Positions 19,632 through 28,678 of a stretch of 64,000 nucleotides of DNA are shown here, piece after piece (the stretch's first letter is position 1; each line of letters begins with the position of its first letter). Location of the stretch: NCBI RefSeq assembly GCF_900156255.1, contig NZ_FTMK01000002.1:124001-188000 (forward strand). The letters run 5' to 3'. Under the pieces are notes generated by a model. That model made no database searches. It was not told where the DNA came from and saw nothing but the letters and a program-made list of their open reading frames with translations. The DNA is from Paracoccus thiocyanatus. GTDB taxonomy: Bacteria; Pseudomonadota; Alphaproteobacteria; Rhodobacterales; Rhodobacteraceae. Both the position numbers and the translations under genes were made by a program.

Positions 19632-20771
19632 ATGGCAGCCTATATCCTGCGGCGCTTGCTGCTGATCATACCCACGCTGATCGGCATCATGCTGGTCAAT
19701 TTCACGCTGACGCAATTCGTCCCCGGCGGCCCGATCGAGCAGGTGATCGCCCGCGTCCAGGGCGAAGGCGACGCGCTGCGCAACATCACCGGCGGCGCGG
19801 GCGAGGCGCCGCAGAATACCGAATATGCCGGCGCCCGCGGCATTCCGCCCGAGCTTCTGGACCAGCTAGAGGTGCAGATGGGCTTTGCCCGCATCACCTG
19901 CACCCCGGACCACCAGGGCGAGCCGGACCTGAAATCCGCCGATTGCAGCAAGGAAAAGATCGCCGCGGCCGAGCGCTTCCTGATCATGCTGGGCAATTAC
20001 ATCCGCTTCGATTTCGGCACCAGCTTCTTCCGCTCGATTTCCGTGATCGACCTGGTGCTGGAAAAGATGCCGGTCTCGATCACGCTGGGGCTGTGGTCGA
20101 CGCTCATCGCCTATCTGATCTCGATCCCGCTGGGCATCCGCAAGGCGGTCAGGAACGGCACGCCCTTTGACACCTGGACGTCAGGGGCGATCATCGTGGG
20201 CTATGCCATCCCGGCCTTCCTGTTCGCGGTGCTGCTGATGGTGCTGTTTGCAGGCGGCAGCTATTGGCAGATCTTTCCCTTGCGCGGCCTGACCAGCGAC
20301 AATTGGGCCGACCTTAGCCTGTGGGGCAAGGTCAAGGATTACCTGTGGCACATCACCCTGCCGGTGCTGGCCACGACGATTTCCAGCTTTGCGACGCTGA
20401 CGCTTTTGACCAAGAACAGCTTCCTGGACGAAATCAACAAGCAATATGTCATGACCGCCCGCGCCAAGGGCCTGACCGAGCGCCGGGTGCTTTACAGCCA
20501 TGTGTTCCGCAATGCCATGCTGATCGTCATCGCCGGCTTTCCGTCGATGTTCCTGGGCGTGTTCTTCGGCGCCTCGATCCTGATCGAGACGATCTTCTCG
20601 CTGGACGGGCTTGGCCGGCTGGGATTCGAGGCGGCGGTGCAGCGCGACTATCCGGTGATCTTCGGCACGCTTTACGTCTTTGGCCTGCTGGGCCTTTTGA
20701 TCGGCATCCTGTCGGACCTGATGTATGTGCTGGTCGATCCGCGCATCGACTTCGAGCGGAGGGCCGGCTGA
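19632..20771 (+). CDS. yejB: Microcin C/peptide ABC transporter permease YejB
   Basis: A 379-residue inner-membrane permease. The N-terminal transmembrane helix ([21 protein letters not shown]) is typical of DppB/YejB. A large periplasmic insertion of about 90 residues with two cysteines comes before the core five-helix domain, a YejB hallmark. The EAA loop ([22 protein letters not shown]) contacts the ATPase. It overlaps yejE by one base (TGATG). Confidence 0.95.
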   Translation: MAAYILRRLLLIIPTLIGIMLVNFTLTQFVPGGPIEQVIARVQGEGDALRNITGGAGEAPQNTEYAGARGIPPELLDQLEVQMGFARITCTPDHQGEPDLKSADCSKEKIAAAERFLIMLGNYIRFDFGTSFFRSISVIDLVLEKMPVSITLGLWSTLIAYLISIPLGIRKAVRNGTPFDTWTSGAIIVGYAIPAFLFAVLLMVLFAGGSYWQIFPLRGLTSDNWADLSLWGKVKDYLWHITLPVLATTISSFATLTLLTKNSFLDEINKQYVMTARAKGLTERRVLYSHVFRNAMLIVIAGFPSMFLGVFFGASILIETIFSLDGLGRLGFEAAVQRDYPVIFGTLYVFGLLGLLIGILSDLMYVLVDPRIDFERRAG

Positions 20772-21877
20772 TGGCGATGACGGAACTGAACCGCCGCCGG
20801 CTGCGCAATTTCCGCCGCAACAAGCGCGCCTTCTGGTCGCTGGTGGTCTTTACGCTGCTGTTCGTGGCCTCGCTGTTTGCGGAACTGATCGCCAATGACA
20901 AGCCGATCCTGGTCAGCTATCGCGGAGAGCTGCATTTCCCGGTCTATCGCTTTTACCCCGAAACGGCCTTTGGCGGCGATTTCGGCACCGAGGCGATCTA
21001 TACCGATCCCGGCGTGCAATGCCTGATCCGCACCGGCGGGCGGCCCGAATGCTGGGACGACCCCGAGGCGACCGAGCGCGAGGCGCGCGAAACCGGCCAG
21101 GTCGCGGGCGAGGCGGTTCAGCAGGGCTGGATGCTGTGGCCGCCGATCCCCTATCATTACCGCAGCATCAACAATGTCGGCACCGCCCCCAGCGCGCCGG
21201 ACGGCGCCCATTGGCTGGGCACCGACGACACGGCGCGCGACGTGCTGGCGCGGGTGATCTACGGCTTTCGCCTGTCGATCCTGTTCACGCTGATCGTGAC
21301 CGTGACCGCCTCGGTTCTGGGCATCGCGGCGGGCGCGGTGCAGGGCTATTTCGGCGGCCGCACCGACCTGGTATTCCAGAGATTGCTTGAGATATGGGGT
21401 TCAACCCCTTCTCTTTATGTGATTATCATCCTGTTCGCGATCCTGGGACGAAGTTTCTGGCTGCTGGTCTTTGTCTCGATCCTGTTTGGCTGGCCGGCGC
21501 TGGTCGGGGTGGTGCGGGCCGAGTTCCTGCGCGCGCGCAATTTCGAATATGTCCGCGCCGCCCGCGCGCTTGGGGTCAGCGATCGCATCATCATGTTCCG
21601 CCATATCCTGCCCAATGCCATGGTGGCGACGCTGACCATGCTGCCCTTTGTCGTGACCGGCACCATCTCGTCCTTGGCGGCGCTGGATTACCTGGGCTAT
21701 GGGCTGCCGACCTCGGCGCCCTCGCTGGGAGAGCTGGCCTTGCAGGCCAAGCAGAACCTGCAAGCGCCCTGGCTGGGCTTCACCGCCTTTTTCAGCTTTG
21801 CGATCATGCTGTCGCTGTTGGTGTTCATCTTCGAGGGCGTGCGCGACGCCTTCGACCCCAGAAAGACCTTTCGATGA
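20771..21877 (+). CDS. yejE: Microcin C/peptide ABC transporter permease YejE
   Basis: A 368-residue DppC-like permease. After the first helix (FWSLVVFTLLFVASLFAELI) comes the long YejE-specific periplasmic segment (YRGELHFPVYRFYPETAFGG), then HWLGTDDTARDVLARVIYG and the EAA loop (YVRAARALGVSDRIIMFRHILPNA). The ATG at 20771 overlaps the yejB stop; an ATG two codons on is possible. Its end overlaps the ATPase start (ATGA). Confidence 0.95.
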   Translation: MAMTELNRRRLRNFRRNKRAFWSLVVFTLLFVASLFAELIANDKPILVSYRGELHFPVYRFYPETAFGGDFGTEAIYTDPGVQCLIRTGGRPECWDDPEATEREARETGQVAGEAVQQGWMLWPPIPYHYRSINNVGTAPSAPDGAHWLGTDDTARDVLARVIYGFRLSILFTLIVTVTASVLGIAAGAVQGYFGGRTDLVFQRLLEIWGSTPSLYVIIILFAILGRSFWLLVFVSILFGWPALVGVVRAEFLRARNFEYVRAARALGVSDRIIMFRHILPNAMVATLTMLPFVVTGTISSLAALDYLGYGLPTSAPSLGELALQAKQNLQAPWLGFTAFFSFAIMLSLLVFIFEGVRDAFDPRKTFR

Positions 21878-23490
21878 CGGCGGTTCTGGAAGTCAGCGAC
21901 CTGCGGGTGGGGTTCCGGCAGGACGGCCAGCTTGTGGCCGCCGTCAAGGGCGTCAGCTTCACCGTAGGCCAGGGCGAGACGGTGGCGCTGGTCGGTGAAT
22001 CGGGCAGCGGCAAATCGGTCACGGCGCTGTCCACGGTGCGGCTTTTGGGCGATGCGGCCGAGGTCGCGGGCTCGGTCCGCTACGCTGGGCGCGAGTTGAT
22101 CGGCGCCTCCGATGCGGAATTGCGCCGGGTGCGCGGCAACGACATCAGCTTCATCTTCCAGGAACCGATGACCTCGCTGAACCCGCTGCACACGCTGGAA
22201 CGGCAATTGGCCGAAAGCCTGGCCCTGCATCAGGGGCTGCGCGGGACCGCGGCGCGGGCGCGGATCATCGAATTGCTGACCCGCGTCGGCATCCGCGACC
22301 CGGAAACCCGGCTGGCCGACTATCCGCACCAACTGTCGGGCGGCCAGCGCCAGCGGGTGATGATCGCCATGGCGCTGGCGAACGGGCCGGAACTGCTGAT
22401 CGCCGACGAGCCGACGACGGCGCTGGACGTGACCATCCAGGCGCAGATCATGGAATTGCTGGCCGAACTCAAGGCCGCCGAAGGGCTGTCGATGCTGTTC
22501 ATCAGCCACGATCTGCGACTGGTGCGCCGCATTGCCGACCGGGTCTGCGTGATGAAGGGCGGCGAGATCGTCGAGCAGGGCCCGGTCGAGGAAATCTTTG
22601 CCAATCCGCAGCACGAATACACCCGCATGTTGCTGGCGGCCGAACCGACGGGCCGGGCGGGTCCGGTCCCGGCCGATGCCCCGCAGGTCGTGGCGGCGCA
22701 GGACCTCAAGGTCTGGTTCCCGATCCAGCGTGGCTTCCTGCGACGCACCGTCGGCCATGTAAAGGCGGTGAACGGGGCCACGCTTTCGGTCCGCGCCGGC
22801 GAAACGCTGGGCATCGTCGGCGAATCCGGTTCCGGCAAGACCACGCTGGCGCTGGCGATCATGCGGCTGATCGAAAGCCGCGGGCCAATCCTTTACATGG
22901 GCCGCGACATTTCGGCGATGTCGGGGCGGGCGCTGCGGCCCCTGCGCCGCGACATGCAGATCGTGTTCCAGGACCCCTATGGCAGCCTGTCGCCGCGCAT
23001 GACGGTCGAGCAGATCATCGCCGAGGGCCTGGGCGTCCATGGCGTCGAGCCGGGCCGCGACCGCCGCGAGATGGTCGATGCCATCATGCGCGAGGTGGGG
23101 CTGGACCCCGCCACCATGCACCGCTATCCGCATGAATTCAGCGGCGGGCAGCGCCAGCGCATCGCCATTGCCCGCGCCATGATCCTGAACCCCAGGCTGG
23201 TGGTGCTGGACGAGCCGACCAGCGCGCTGGACATGACCGTGCAGGTGCAGATCGTGGACCTGTTGCGCGGATTGCAGCGCAAGCACGGGCTGGCGTTTCT
23301 GTTCATCAGCCACGACCTGCGCGTGGTGCGCGCCATGTCGCATCAGATCATGGTCATGCGCGCCGGCGAAGTGGTCGAACAGGGCGCAACCGCGGCCGTC
23401 TTCGAAAGGCCGCAAAGCGACTATACCCGGCAGTTGATCGCCGCGGCATTCCTTACGGCGACGGATGAGGATTTCGTGGCAAGTTCATGA
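21874..23490 (+). CDS. yejF: Microcin C/peptide ABC transporter ATP-binding protein YejF (two fused nucleotide-binding domains)
   Basis: 538 residues with two complete ABC ATPase domains in tandem, as in E. coli YejF. The first has Walker A GESGSGKS, signature LSGGQRQRV and Walker B LLIADEPT. The second has [23 protein letters not shown] and LVVLDEPT. Each carries a C-terminal oligopeptide-type extension. It powers import through YejB/YejE. It starts on the ATGA overlap with yejE and ends on an ATGA overlap with the glycosyltransferase gene, so five genes are translationally coupled or nearly so. Confidence 0.95.
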   Translation: MTAVLEVSDLRVGFRQDGQLVAAVKGVSFTVGQGETVALVGESGSGKSVTALSTVRLLGDAAEVAGSVRYAGRELIGASDAELRRVRGNDISFIFQEPMTSLNPLHTLERQLAESLALHQGLRGTAARARIIELLTRVGIRDPETRLADYPHQLSGGQRQRVMIAMALANGPELLIADEPTTALDVTIQAQIMELLAELKAAEGLSMLFISHDLRLVRRIADRVCVMKGGEIVEQGPVEEIFANPQHEYTRMLLAAEPTGRAGPVPADAPQVVAAQDLKVWFPIQRGFLRRTVGHVKAVNGATLSVRAGETLGIVGESGSGKTTLALAIMRLIESRGPILYMGRDISAMSGRALRPLRRDMQIVFQDPYGSLSPRMTVEQIIAEGLGVHGVEPGRDRREMVDAIMREVGLDPATMHRYPHEFSGGQRQRIAIARAMILNPRLVVLDEPTSALDMTVQVQIVDLLRGLQRKHGLAFLFISHDLRVVRAMSHQIMVMRAGEVVEQGATAAVFERPQSDYTRQLIAAAFLTATDEDFVASS

Positions 23491-24704
23491 AAATCCTGTT
23501 CGTTCATCAGAACTTTCCCGCGCAGTTCCTGCATCTGGCGCCGGCGCTGGCGGCGCGGGGCCATGACGTGCTGGCTTTGACGGACCAGGGCAATACACGC
23601 AATTCGTCGGTTCGGACGGTGCGTTACAAGACGCCGGAAAAGCTGGACCTGCCGCCGCTGCTGGGCCGCACCTATAGCGAGATGGCCGAGCGCGGCTGGC
23701 TGGCCGCGCGGGGCTGCCGGGCGTTGCGCGACCGCCATGATTATACCCCCGACCTGATCTTCGGCCATAGCGGCTGGGGCGAGACGCTGTTTCTGCGCGA
23801 GATCTGGCCGGATGCCAAGCTGCTGGTCTATGCCGAACTGCTGTATCGCACCCGCGGCCATGACGTGGGTTTCGACCCCGAAATCAGCCCGGACGGGGAT
23901 CAGGCGCGGGTCGCCACCGTCGCGCGCTCGGCCCATCTCATCCAGGGGCTGGTGCAGGCCGATGCCGGCCTGGCGCCGACGCGCTATCAGGCGGACAGTT
24001 TCCCGCCCGAACTGCGCGGCAAGCTGACGGTGATCCATGACGGCATCGACACGCAGAAGGTCCGCCCCGACCCGCAGGCGGTCTTTGCGCTGCCCGACGG
24101 GCGCAAGCTGCGGGCAGGGGACGAGGTGCTGAGCTATGTCTCGCGGTCGCTCGAACCCTATCGCGGCTTTCACCGCTTCATGCGCGCGCTGCCCGCGGTG
24201 CTGCGGGCGCGGCCCCAGGCCCAGGTGGTGCTGGTCGGCGGCGACGGCGCCAGCTATGGCGGCCTGCCCAAGGACGCGCCCGGCTGGAAGGACAAGCTGT
24301 TGGCCGAGCTGGACGGAAGCCTGGACCTGTCGCGCATCCATTTCATGGGGCGGGTGCCCTATCCGCAATATCTGGCGCTGTTGCAGATCGCCTCGGTGCA
24401 TTGCTACCTGACCTATCCCTTCGTGCTAAGCTGGTCGCTGACCGAAGCGATGGCGGCGGGCTGCTATGTCGTGGCTTCCGACACCGAGCCGGTGCGCGAA
24501 CTGATCCGGGACGGCGAGAATGGGCGGCTGGTGCCGTTCTTTGACCAGCCGGCGCTGGAAGCGGCGCTGATCCGCGGGCTGGAAGGCGACCCCCAGGCCG
24601 CGCGGCTGCGTGCGGCGGCGCGCGAAACCATTCTGGACGGCTATGACCTGCATCGCCACAGCCTGCCGCGCCTGGTCGACTGGGTCGAAAGCTTCGCGTC
24701 CTAA
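23487..24704 (+). CDS. Family 4 glycosyltransferase
   Basis: 405 residues with a GT-B fold. The N-terminal domain starts [21 protein letters not shown]. The C-terminal GT4 domain includes SRSLEPYRGFHRFMRALP, VLVGGDGASYGG, HFMGRVPYPQYLALLQIA and the conserved E-x7-E region (SWSLTEAMAAGCYVVASDTEPVRELI), which binds the sugar nucleotide. Donor and acceptor are unknown. Its ATG overlaps the yejF stop (ATGA), so it is translated with a peptide importer, an unusual partner. It overlaps the next gene tail to tail by 4 bases. Confidence 0.9.
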   Translation: MKILFVHQNFPAQFLHLAPALAARGHDVLALTDQGNTRNSSVRTVRYKTPEKLDLPPLLGRTYSEMAERGWLAARGCRALRDRHDYTPDLIFGHSGWGETLFLREIWPDAKLLVYAELLYRTRGHDVGFDPEISPDGDQARVATVARSAHLIQGLVQADAGLAPTRYQADSFPPELRGKLTVIHDGIDTQKVRPDPQAVFALPDGRKLRAGDEVLSYVSRSLEPYRGFHRFMRALPAVLRARPQAQVVLVGGDGASYGGLPKDAPGWKDKLLAELDGSLDLSRIHFMGRVPYPQYLALLQIASVHCYLTYPFVLSWSLTEAMAAGCYVVASDTEPVRELIRDGENGRLVPFFDQPALEAALIRGLEGDPQAARLRAAARETILDGYDLHRHSLPRLVDWVESFAS

Positions 24705-25177
24705 AGCTCGATCTCGTTTTCGGGGTCGCGCCTGGGCAGGGGATGGGGCGGCGCGTCAGCGGGCGGGGTCGCGCCCGGCCCCTGGTCTTCTGGGGGCGCG
24801 GGGCGCAGCATGTCGCGCAGCGCATCGCCCAGCGGCGGGGGCGGCGGCGCATCCGCGCGGCGGCGGATCAGGATATCGCCATTCTCCAGCCGTTCGGGCG
24901 CGTGGTAATGGCGCGCATCGTCCATCAGCTTGCCGATATCCTGCAAGACCGGGGCCAGCGCGCCCAGCGTGTCGCCCATGTCCCGGCCCAGCCGGTCCAG
25001 ATGCGGCGCGGCCCGGTCCAGCAGGTTGCGCATGAAACTGTCCAGCCCCTGTTCCAGCCCGTCATCGCTGCCAACCGCCGGCGGCGGCTTATCGGCCAAG
25101 GGCGGCTCGTAACCCTGGGCCAGGACGGCAGGGGCCAGGAACGTGCAAAGCAGGGCGGGAAGAACAAGGTTGCGCAT
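24701..25177 (-). CDS. Small exported protein of unknown function, proline-rich C-terminus
   Basis: 158 residues. A signal peptide (MRNLVLPALLCTFLAPAVLA) is followed by an amphipathic helical middle (LEQGLDSFMRNLLDRAAPHLDRLGRDMGD) and a Pro/Ala/Asp-rich tail. Similar proteins in Paracoccaceae genomes are often labelled 'AAA+ family ATPase', but no Walker A or B motif is present, so that label is not supported here. The ATG at 25177 follows AAGGA by 6 bases. Its function is unknown; it is probably periplasmic. Confidence 0.8.
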   Translation of the reverse strand: MRNLVLPALLCTFLAPAVLAQGYEPPLADKPPPAVGSDDGLEQGLDSFMRNLLDRAAPHLDRLGRDMGDTLGALAPVLQDIGKLMDDARHYHAPERLENGDILIRRRADAPPPPPLGDALRDMLRPAPPEDQGPGATPPADAPPHPLPRRDPENEIEL

Positions 25178-25232
25178 GGCCGGTCCTTGGGCTGTTCGCA
25201 GGGGAAACATGCGCCGGGCCGGGCCGGTTCCC

Positions 25233-25958
25233 TTAGGCTGGCCGGACGCGATGCATGTTGCGGAAATTGTCCCAAGCCTCGTTCAGGGCGCGGGTGCGGG
25301 CCTCGGCCAGGCGGATCGCCTCGGGCGGCAGGCCGCGGGCCACGGCCCGGTCGGGATGGCTTTCGCGCACCAGATCGCGCCAGCGCCGCCGCGCCTCGGG
25401 CAGGGGGGTGTCGGGCGCGACGCCCAGCACCTCGCACGAGGGGCAACCTTGCCGGCGGTCGTGGCGGGCGCGGATCGCGGCGATGGCGGCGGGCGACAGG
25501 CCGAAGATGCGCGCCACCTCGTCGATAAAGATGATCTCGGCCTCGTGCAGGTCGCCGTCGGCCACGGCGATGATGAACAGTCCCTCGACCACATCGGCCA
25601 GGACCGGATCGCCCGGCGGGAACATGGCGGCGATGCGGCCCGCCCAGGCGTCGAAGCCCGCAACGTCCTGGCGCGCCAGATCAAAGACGCGGGCGGCGTT
25701 CTTTTCCTCGGCCCGCGGGATGATGAAGACGCGGCGAAAGGCCGCCACCTCGGACCGGGCGACCGCGCCGTCGGCCTTGGCAAGCTTGGCCCCCAGCGCG
25801 ATCACCGCGATGGTGAAGGCCACGGATTTTTCGGGCGGCGTGGCGGGCCGGCGCGCGCCGACGATCGCCGCCAGCCGGTCGGCGATGCGTTGCCAGAAGC
25901 TGCGCGGCTTTGGCAGTTCCGGGCAGGGTCGTTGCTTGTCCTTGATCGCGGCGTCCAT
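25233..25958 (-). CDS. djlA: DjlA-like J-domain protein (TerB + DnaJ)
   Basis: 241 residues. A TerB-like helical domain (about 45-165, AFTIAVIALGAKLAKADGAV... FPPGDPVLADVVEGLFIIAVADGDL) is followed by a C-terminal J domain with the HPD motif in RESHPDRAVARG, which stimulates DnaK ATPase activity. E. coli DjlA has an N-terminal membrane helix; none is evident here, so this is probably a soluble co-chaperone. 'CPSCEVLGV' at the domain junction is typical of the alphaproteobacterial form. Confidence 0.88.
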   Translation of the reverse strand: MDAAIKDKQRPCPELPKPRSFWQRIADRLAAIVGARRPATPPEKSVAFTIAVIALGAKLAKADGAVARSEVAAFRRVFIIPRAEEKNAARVFDLARQDVAGFDAWAGRIAAMFPPGDPVLADVVEGLFIIAVADGDLHEAEIIFIDEVARIFGLSPAAIAAIRARHDRRQGCPSCEVLGVAPDTPLPEARRRWRDLVRESHPDRAVARGLPPEAIRLAEARTRALNEAWDNFRNMHRVRPA

Positions 25959-25976
25959 GGGTTGAGCCTAGGCGGG

Positions 25977-26006
25977 GCGGGATGCCAAGTCCATTGACAT
26001 TCCCGC
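25977..26006 (-). terminator. Possible hairpin after cysW
   Basis: On the - strand GCGGGAATG pairs, with one bulge, with CATCCCGC around a 13-nt loop, 14 bases after the cysW stop. No T run follows. It separates the sulfate operon from the djlA-like gene. Confidence 0.3.
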
Positions 26007-26019
26007 CAGCCCCAAGGCT

Positions 26020-26844
26020 TTATCTGCGGCTTTCCAGCGCGCCCTTGACCACCAGCACCACCAGCGCGATCACCGTCAGCGTCGAGGCCGCGGCAAAGGC
26101 CCCGGTGGTGTTGAGGTCGTTGAACATCAGCTCGATCTGCAAGGGCAGGGTGTTGGTCTGGCCGCGGATCGCGCCCGAGACGACCGAAACCCCGCCGAAT
26201 TCGCCCACGGCGCGGGCCGTGCAAAGCACCGCGCCGTAAAGCAGCGCCCAGCGGATATTGGGCAGGGTGACGCGGGAAAACACCTGCCAGCCCCGCGCGC
26301 CCAGCGTGACCGCCGCCTGTTCCTGTTCGGAACCCTGGGCTTGCATCAGCGGCAGCACCTCGCGCGCGACGAAAGGGGCGGTGACAAACATCGTGACCAG
26401 CACGATGCCCGGCAGGGCGAACATCACCTTCAGGTCATGCGCGGCCAGCCACGGACCCAGCAGCCCCTGGCGGCCGTAAAGCAGCAGGTAGCAGATGCCG
26501 GCGATGATCGGCGAGATGGAAAAGGGGATCTCGATCAGCACCATCAACAGCTTGCGCCCCGGAAAGCGAAAGCGGGCGATGGCCCAGGCGGCGGCGATGC
26601 CGAAGGCGATGTTGACCGGCACCACGATCACCGCGACCAGCGCCGTCAGCCAGATCGCATGCAGGACCAGCGGGTCGGCGATGTTTTGCAGATAGACCGC
26701 CCAGCCTTCGGCCAGGGCGCGCCAGAAGATGAAGACCAGCGGCGCCACGACCAGGATCGCGGTCAGCACGAAGGCCAGCCCGATCAGCAGGCGCGGCACC
26801 GCGCGGCTTTGGCCGGGGGCATGGGACAGGGCCAGGGCGGTCAT
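26020..26844 (-). CDS. cysW: Sulfate/thiosulfate ABC transporter permease CysW
   Basis: A 274-residue inner-membrane permease with six predicted helices. The CysW core is visible as FGIAAAWAIARFRFPGRKLLMVLIEIPFSISPIIAG, and the EAA loop as EQEQAAVTLGARGWQVFSRVTLPNI. The C-terminal segment (GEFGGVSVVSGAIRGQTNTLPLQIE) is diagnostic for CysW. Its start overlaps the cysT stop by one base. It is the last gene of the sulfate operon. Confidence 0.95.
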   Translation of the reverse strand: MTALALSHAPGQSRAVPRLLIGLAFVLTAILVVAPLVFIFWRALAEGWAVYLQNIADPLVLHAIWLTALVAVIVVPVNIAFGIAAAWAIARFRFPGRKLLMVLIEIPFSISPIIAGICYLLLYGRQGLLGPWLAAHDLKVMFALPGIVLVTMFVTAPFVAREVLPLMQAQGSEQEQAAVTLGARGWQVFSRVTLPNIRWALLYGAVLCTARAVGEFGGVSVVSGAIRGQTNTLPLQIELMFNDLNTTGAFAAASTLTVIALVVLVVKGALESRR

Positions 26845-27683
26845 CAGCGGGGCTCCAGATGGCGGGCGGCGCGGAACTGGATCAGGTTCGAGACCGCGAG
26901 CAACACCAGCGCGAAGATCAGCAGCACCAGCGCGATGGCGGCGGCGCCCTGATAGTCGTATTCTTCCAGCCGGATAAAGGCCAGAAGCGCCGCGATCTCG
27001 GTCTTGAAGGGCAGGTTGCCGGCGATGAACACCACCGCGCCGAACTCGCCCAAGCTGCGGGCGAAGGCCACGGTCGAACCCGCCAGCCAGGCGGGCAGGA
27101 TCGCCGGCAGCACCACGCGGCGGAAGATCGCCCAGGGCCGGGCGCCCAGGGTCATTGCCGCCTGTTCCAGCGCCGGGTCCAGGTCCTCCAGCACCGGCTG
27201 GATGGCGCGCACGACAAAGGGGATCGAGGTGAAGGTCATCGCCAGAACCACGCCCCCCAGCGTATAGACTAGCTCGATCCCGGCGCCCGCCAGCGGCGCG
27301 CCGAACCAGCCATTGGCCGAAAAAAGCGCGGTCAGCGAAATGCCGGCAACGGCGGTCGGCAGGGCAAAGGGAATATCCATCAGCGCGTCCAGGATGCGCC
27401 GGCCCGGAAAGTCGTAGCGCGTCAGCACCCAGGCCATGAGCAGCCCGTAAAGCGCGTTGAAGATCGTGGCCAGCGCGGCGGCGGTCAGCGTCACCCGCAG
27501 CGCCGCCAGCGTGCGCGGCGCGGTGACGATGGCCCAGAACCGCGCCGGGCCGATCTCGGCCCCTTTCAGCATCAATGCCGCGACCGGGATCAGGATCACC
27601 AGTCCGACATAAAGCAGCGTCGTGCCAAGGCTGAGCGAGAACCCCGGCAGAACCCGCCGGGGCTTGATGGCGGCGGCGGTCAT
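26844..27683 (-). CDS. cysT: Sulfate/thiosulfate ABC transporter permease CysT (CysU)
   Basis: A 279-residue permease, partner of CysW. CysT-type features are PGFSLSLGTTLLYVGLVILIP at the N-terminus, LMDIPFALPTAVAGISLTALF, and the EAA loop EQAAMTLGARPWAIFRRVVLP, with FARSLGEFGAVVFIAGN near the end. It overlaps the binding-protein gene by 4 bases and cysW by 1 base, so translation is coupled through the whole operon. Confidence 0.95.
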   Translation of the reverse strand: MTAAAIKPRRVLPGFSLSLGTTLLYVGLVILIPVAALMLKGAEIGPARFWAIVTAPRTLAALRVTLTAAALATIFNALYGLLMAWVLTRYDFPGRRILDALMDIPFALPTAVAGISLTALFSANGWFGAPLAGAGIELVYTLGGVVLAMTFTSIPFVVRAIQPVLEDLDPALEQAAMTLGARPWAIFRRVVLPAILPAWLAGSTVAFARSLGEFGAVVFIAGNLPFKTEIAALLAFIRLEEYDYQGAAAIALVLLIFALVLLAVSNLIQFRAARHLEPR

Positions 27684-28678
27684 TGGTTGATGAAGACCGT
27701 GTCGAGGATGCCGCCTTCGGCCAGATGCTCGGCCGTCACCTTGTCCCAGCCGCCGAAAACCTCGTCGACGGTCAGAAGCTTCACCTCGGGGAATTCGGCG
27801 GCATATTTTGTCGTCACCGCCGGATCGGTGGTGCGGAAATGGTTCTGCGCCAACGTTTCCTGGGCCTGCGGCGAATAAAGCCAGGCCAGGTATTCCGTCG
27901 AGACCTCGGTGCTGCCGTTCCTTTCGGCGTTCTCTGTCACCAGCGCGACCGGAAAGGCCGCAAACAGGCTGGTCGGCGGCGTCACCGCCTGCAAGCCCTG
28001 GTCGGCATATTGTTGGGCGATGCCCTTGGTTTCGGCTTCAAAGGTGATCAGCACGTCGCCGATACCGCGTTCGGCAAAAGTCTGGGTGGCGGCCCGGCCG
28101 CCGGTGTCAAAGACCGGCACGTTGGCAAAGATCTTGCCGACGAACTCCTGCGCCTTCTCGGGGGTGCCGCCGTCCTGCGTCAGGGCATAGGCATAGGCGG
28201 CCAGATAGGTATAGCGGGCATTGCCGCTGGTCTTGGGATTGGGGAACACCGCCTGCACGTCGTCGCGCGCCAGGTCCGACCAGTCCTCGATCCCCTTGGG
28301 GTTGCCCTTGCGCACCAGAAAGGCCGGCAGCGAGTAATAGGGCGAGGCGCCGTTCGGCAGGGCCTCGCGCCAGTCCCCGGCGACCAGGCCGTTCTGGGCC
28401 AGCACGTCCACATCGGTTTCCTGGTTGAAGGTCACGACATCGGCCGGCAGCCCTTCGAGGATCGCGCGCGCCTGCTTGGACGAGCCGGCATGGCTTTGGT
28501 CGATGGTCACGTCGCGGCCGGTCTTTTCCTTCCAATGCGCCTGGAATTCGGGGTTCAGCGCCTCGAACAGCTCGCGGGCGATGTCATAGCTGACGTTCAG
28601 GATCTTGTCCTGGGCCAGCGCCGGGCTGCTGCCCAGCATCAGCGCCAGTGCGGCTGCGTGAAGCTTGCGGATCGTCAT
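27680..28678 (-). CDS. sbp: Sulfate/thiosulfate-binding periplasmic protein
   Basis: 332 residues. The signal peptide (MTIRKLHAAALALMLGSSPALA) is followed by the CysP/Sbp fold: ILNVSYDIARELFEALNPEF, DQSHAGSSKQARAILEGL and the sulfate-contacting segment NPKTSGNARYTYLAAYAYA. It captures sulfate or thiosulfate in the periplasm and delivers it to CysTW. It is the second gene, between cysA and cysT, overlapping both by 4 bases. Confidence 0.95.
   Translation of the reverse strand: MTIRKLHAAALALMLGSSPALAQDKILNVSYDIARELFEALNPEFQAHWKEKTGRDVTIDQSHAGSSKQARAILEGLPADVVTFNQETDVDVLAQNGLVAGDWREALPNGASPYYSLPAFLVRKGNPKGIEDWSDLARDDVQAVFPNPKTSGNARYTYLAAYAYALTQDGGTPEKAQEFVGKIFANVPVFDTGGRAATQTFAERGIGDVLITFEAETKGIAQQYADQGLQAVTPPTSLFAAFPVALVTENAERNGSTEVSTEYLAWLYSPQAQETLAQNHFRTTDPAVTTKYAAEFPEVKLLTVDEVFGGWDKVTAEHLAEGGILDTVFINQ

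Noticed and set aside
21697..23415. A 572-codon open frame on the - strand opposite yejF
   Set aside because: The sense strand encodes two perfect ABC ATPase domains; the antisense product is His/Arg/Gln-rich low-complexity translation.
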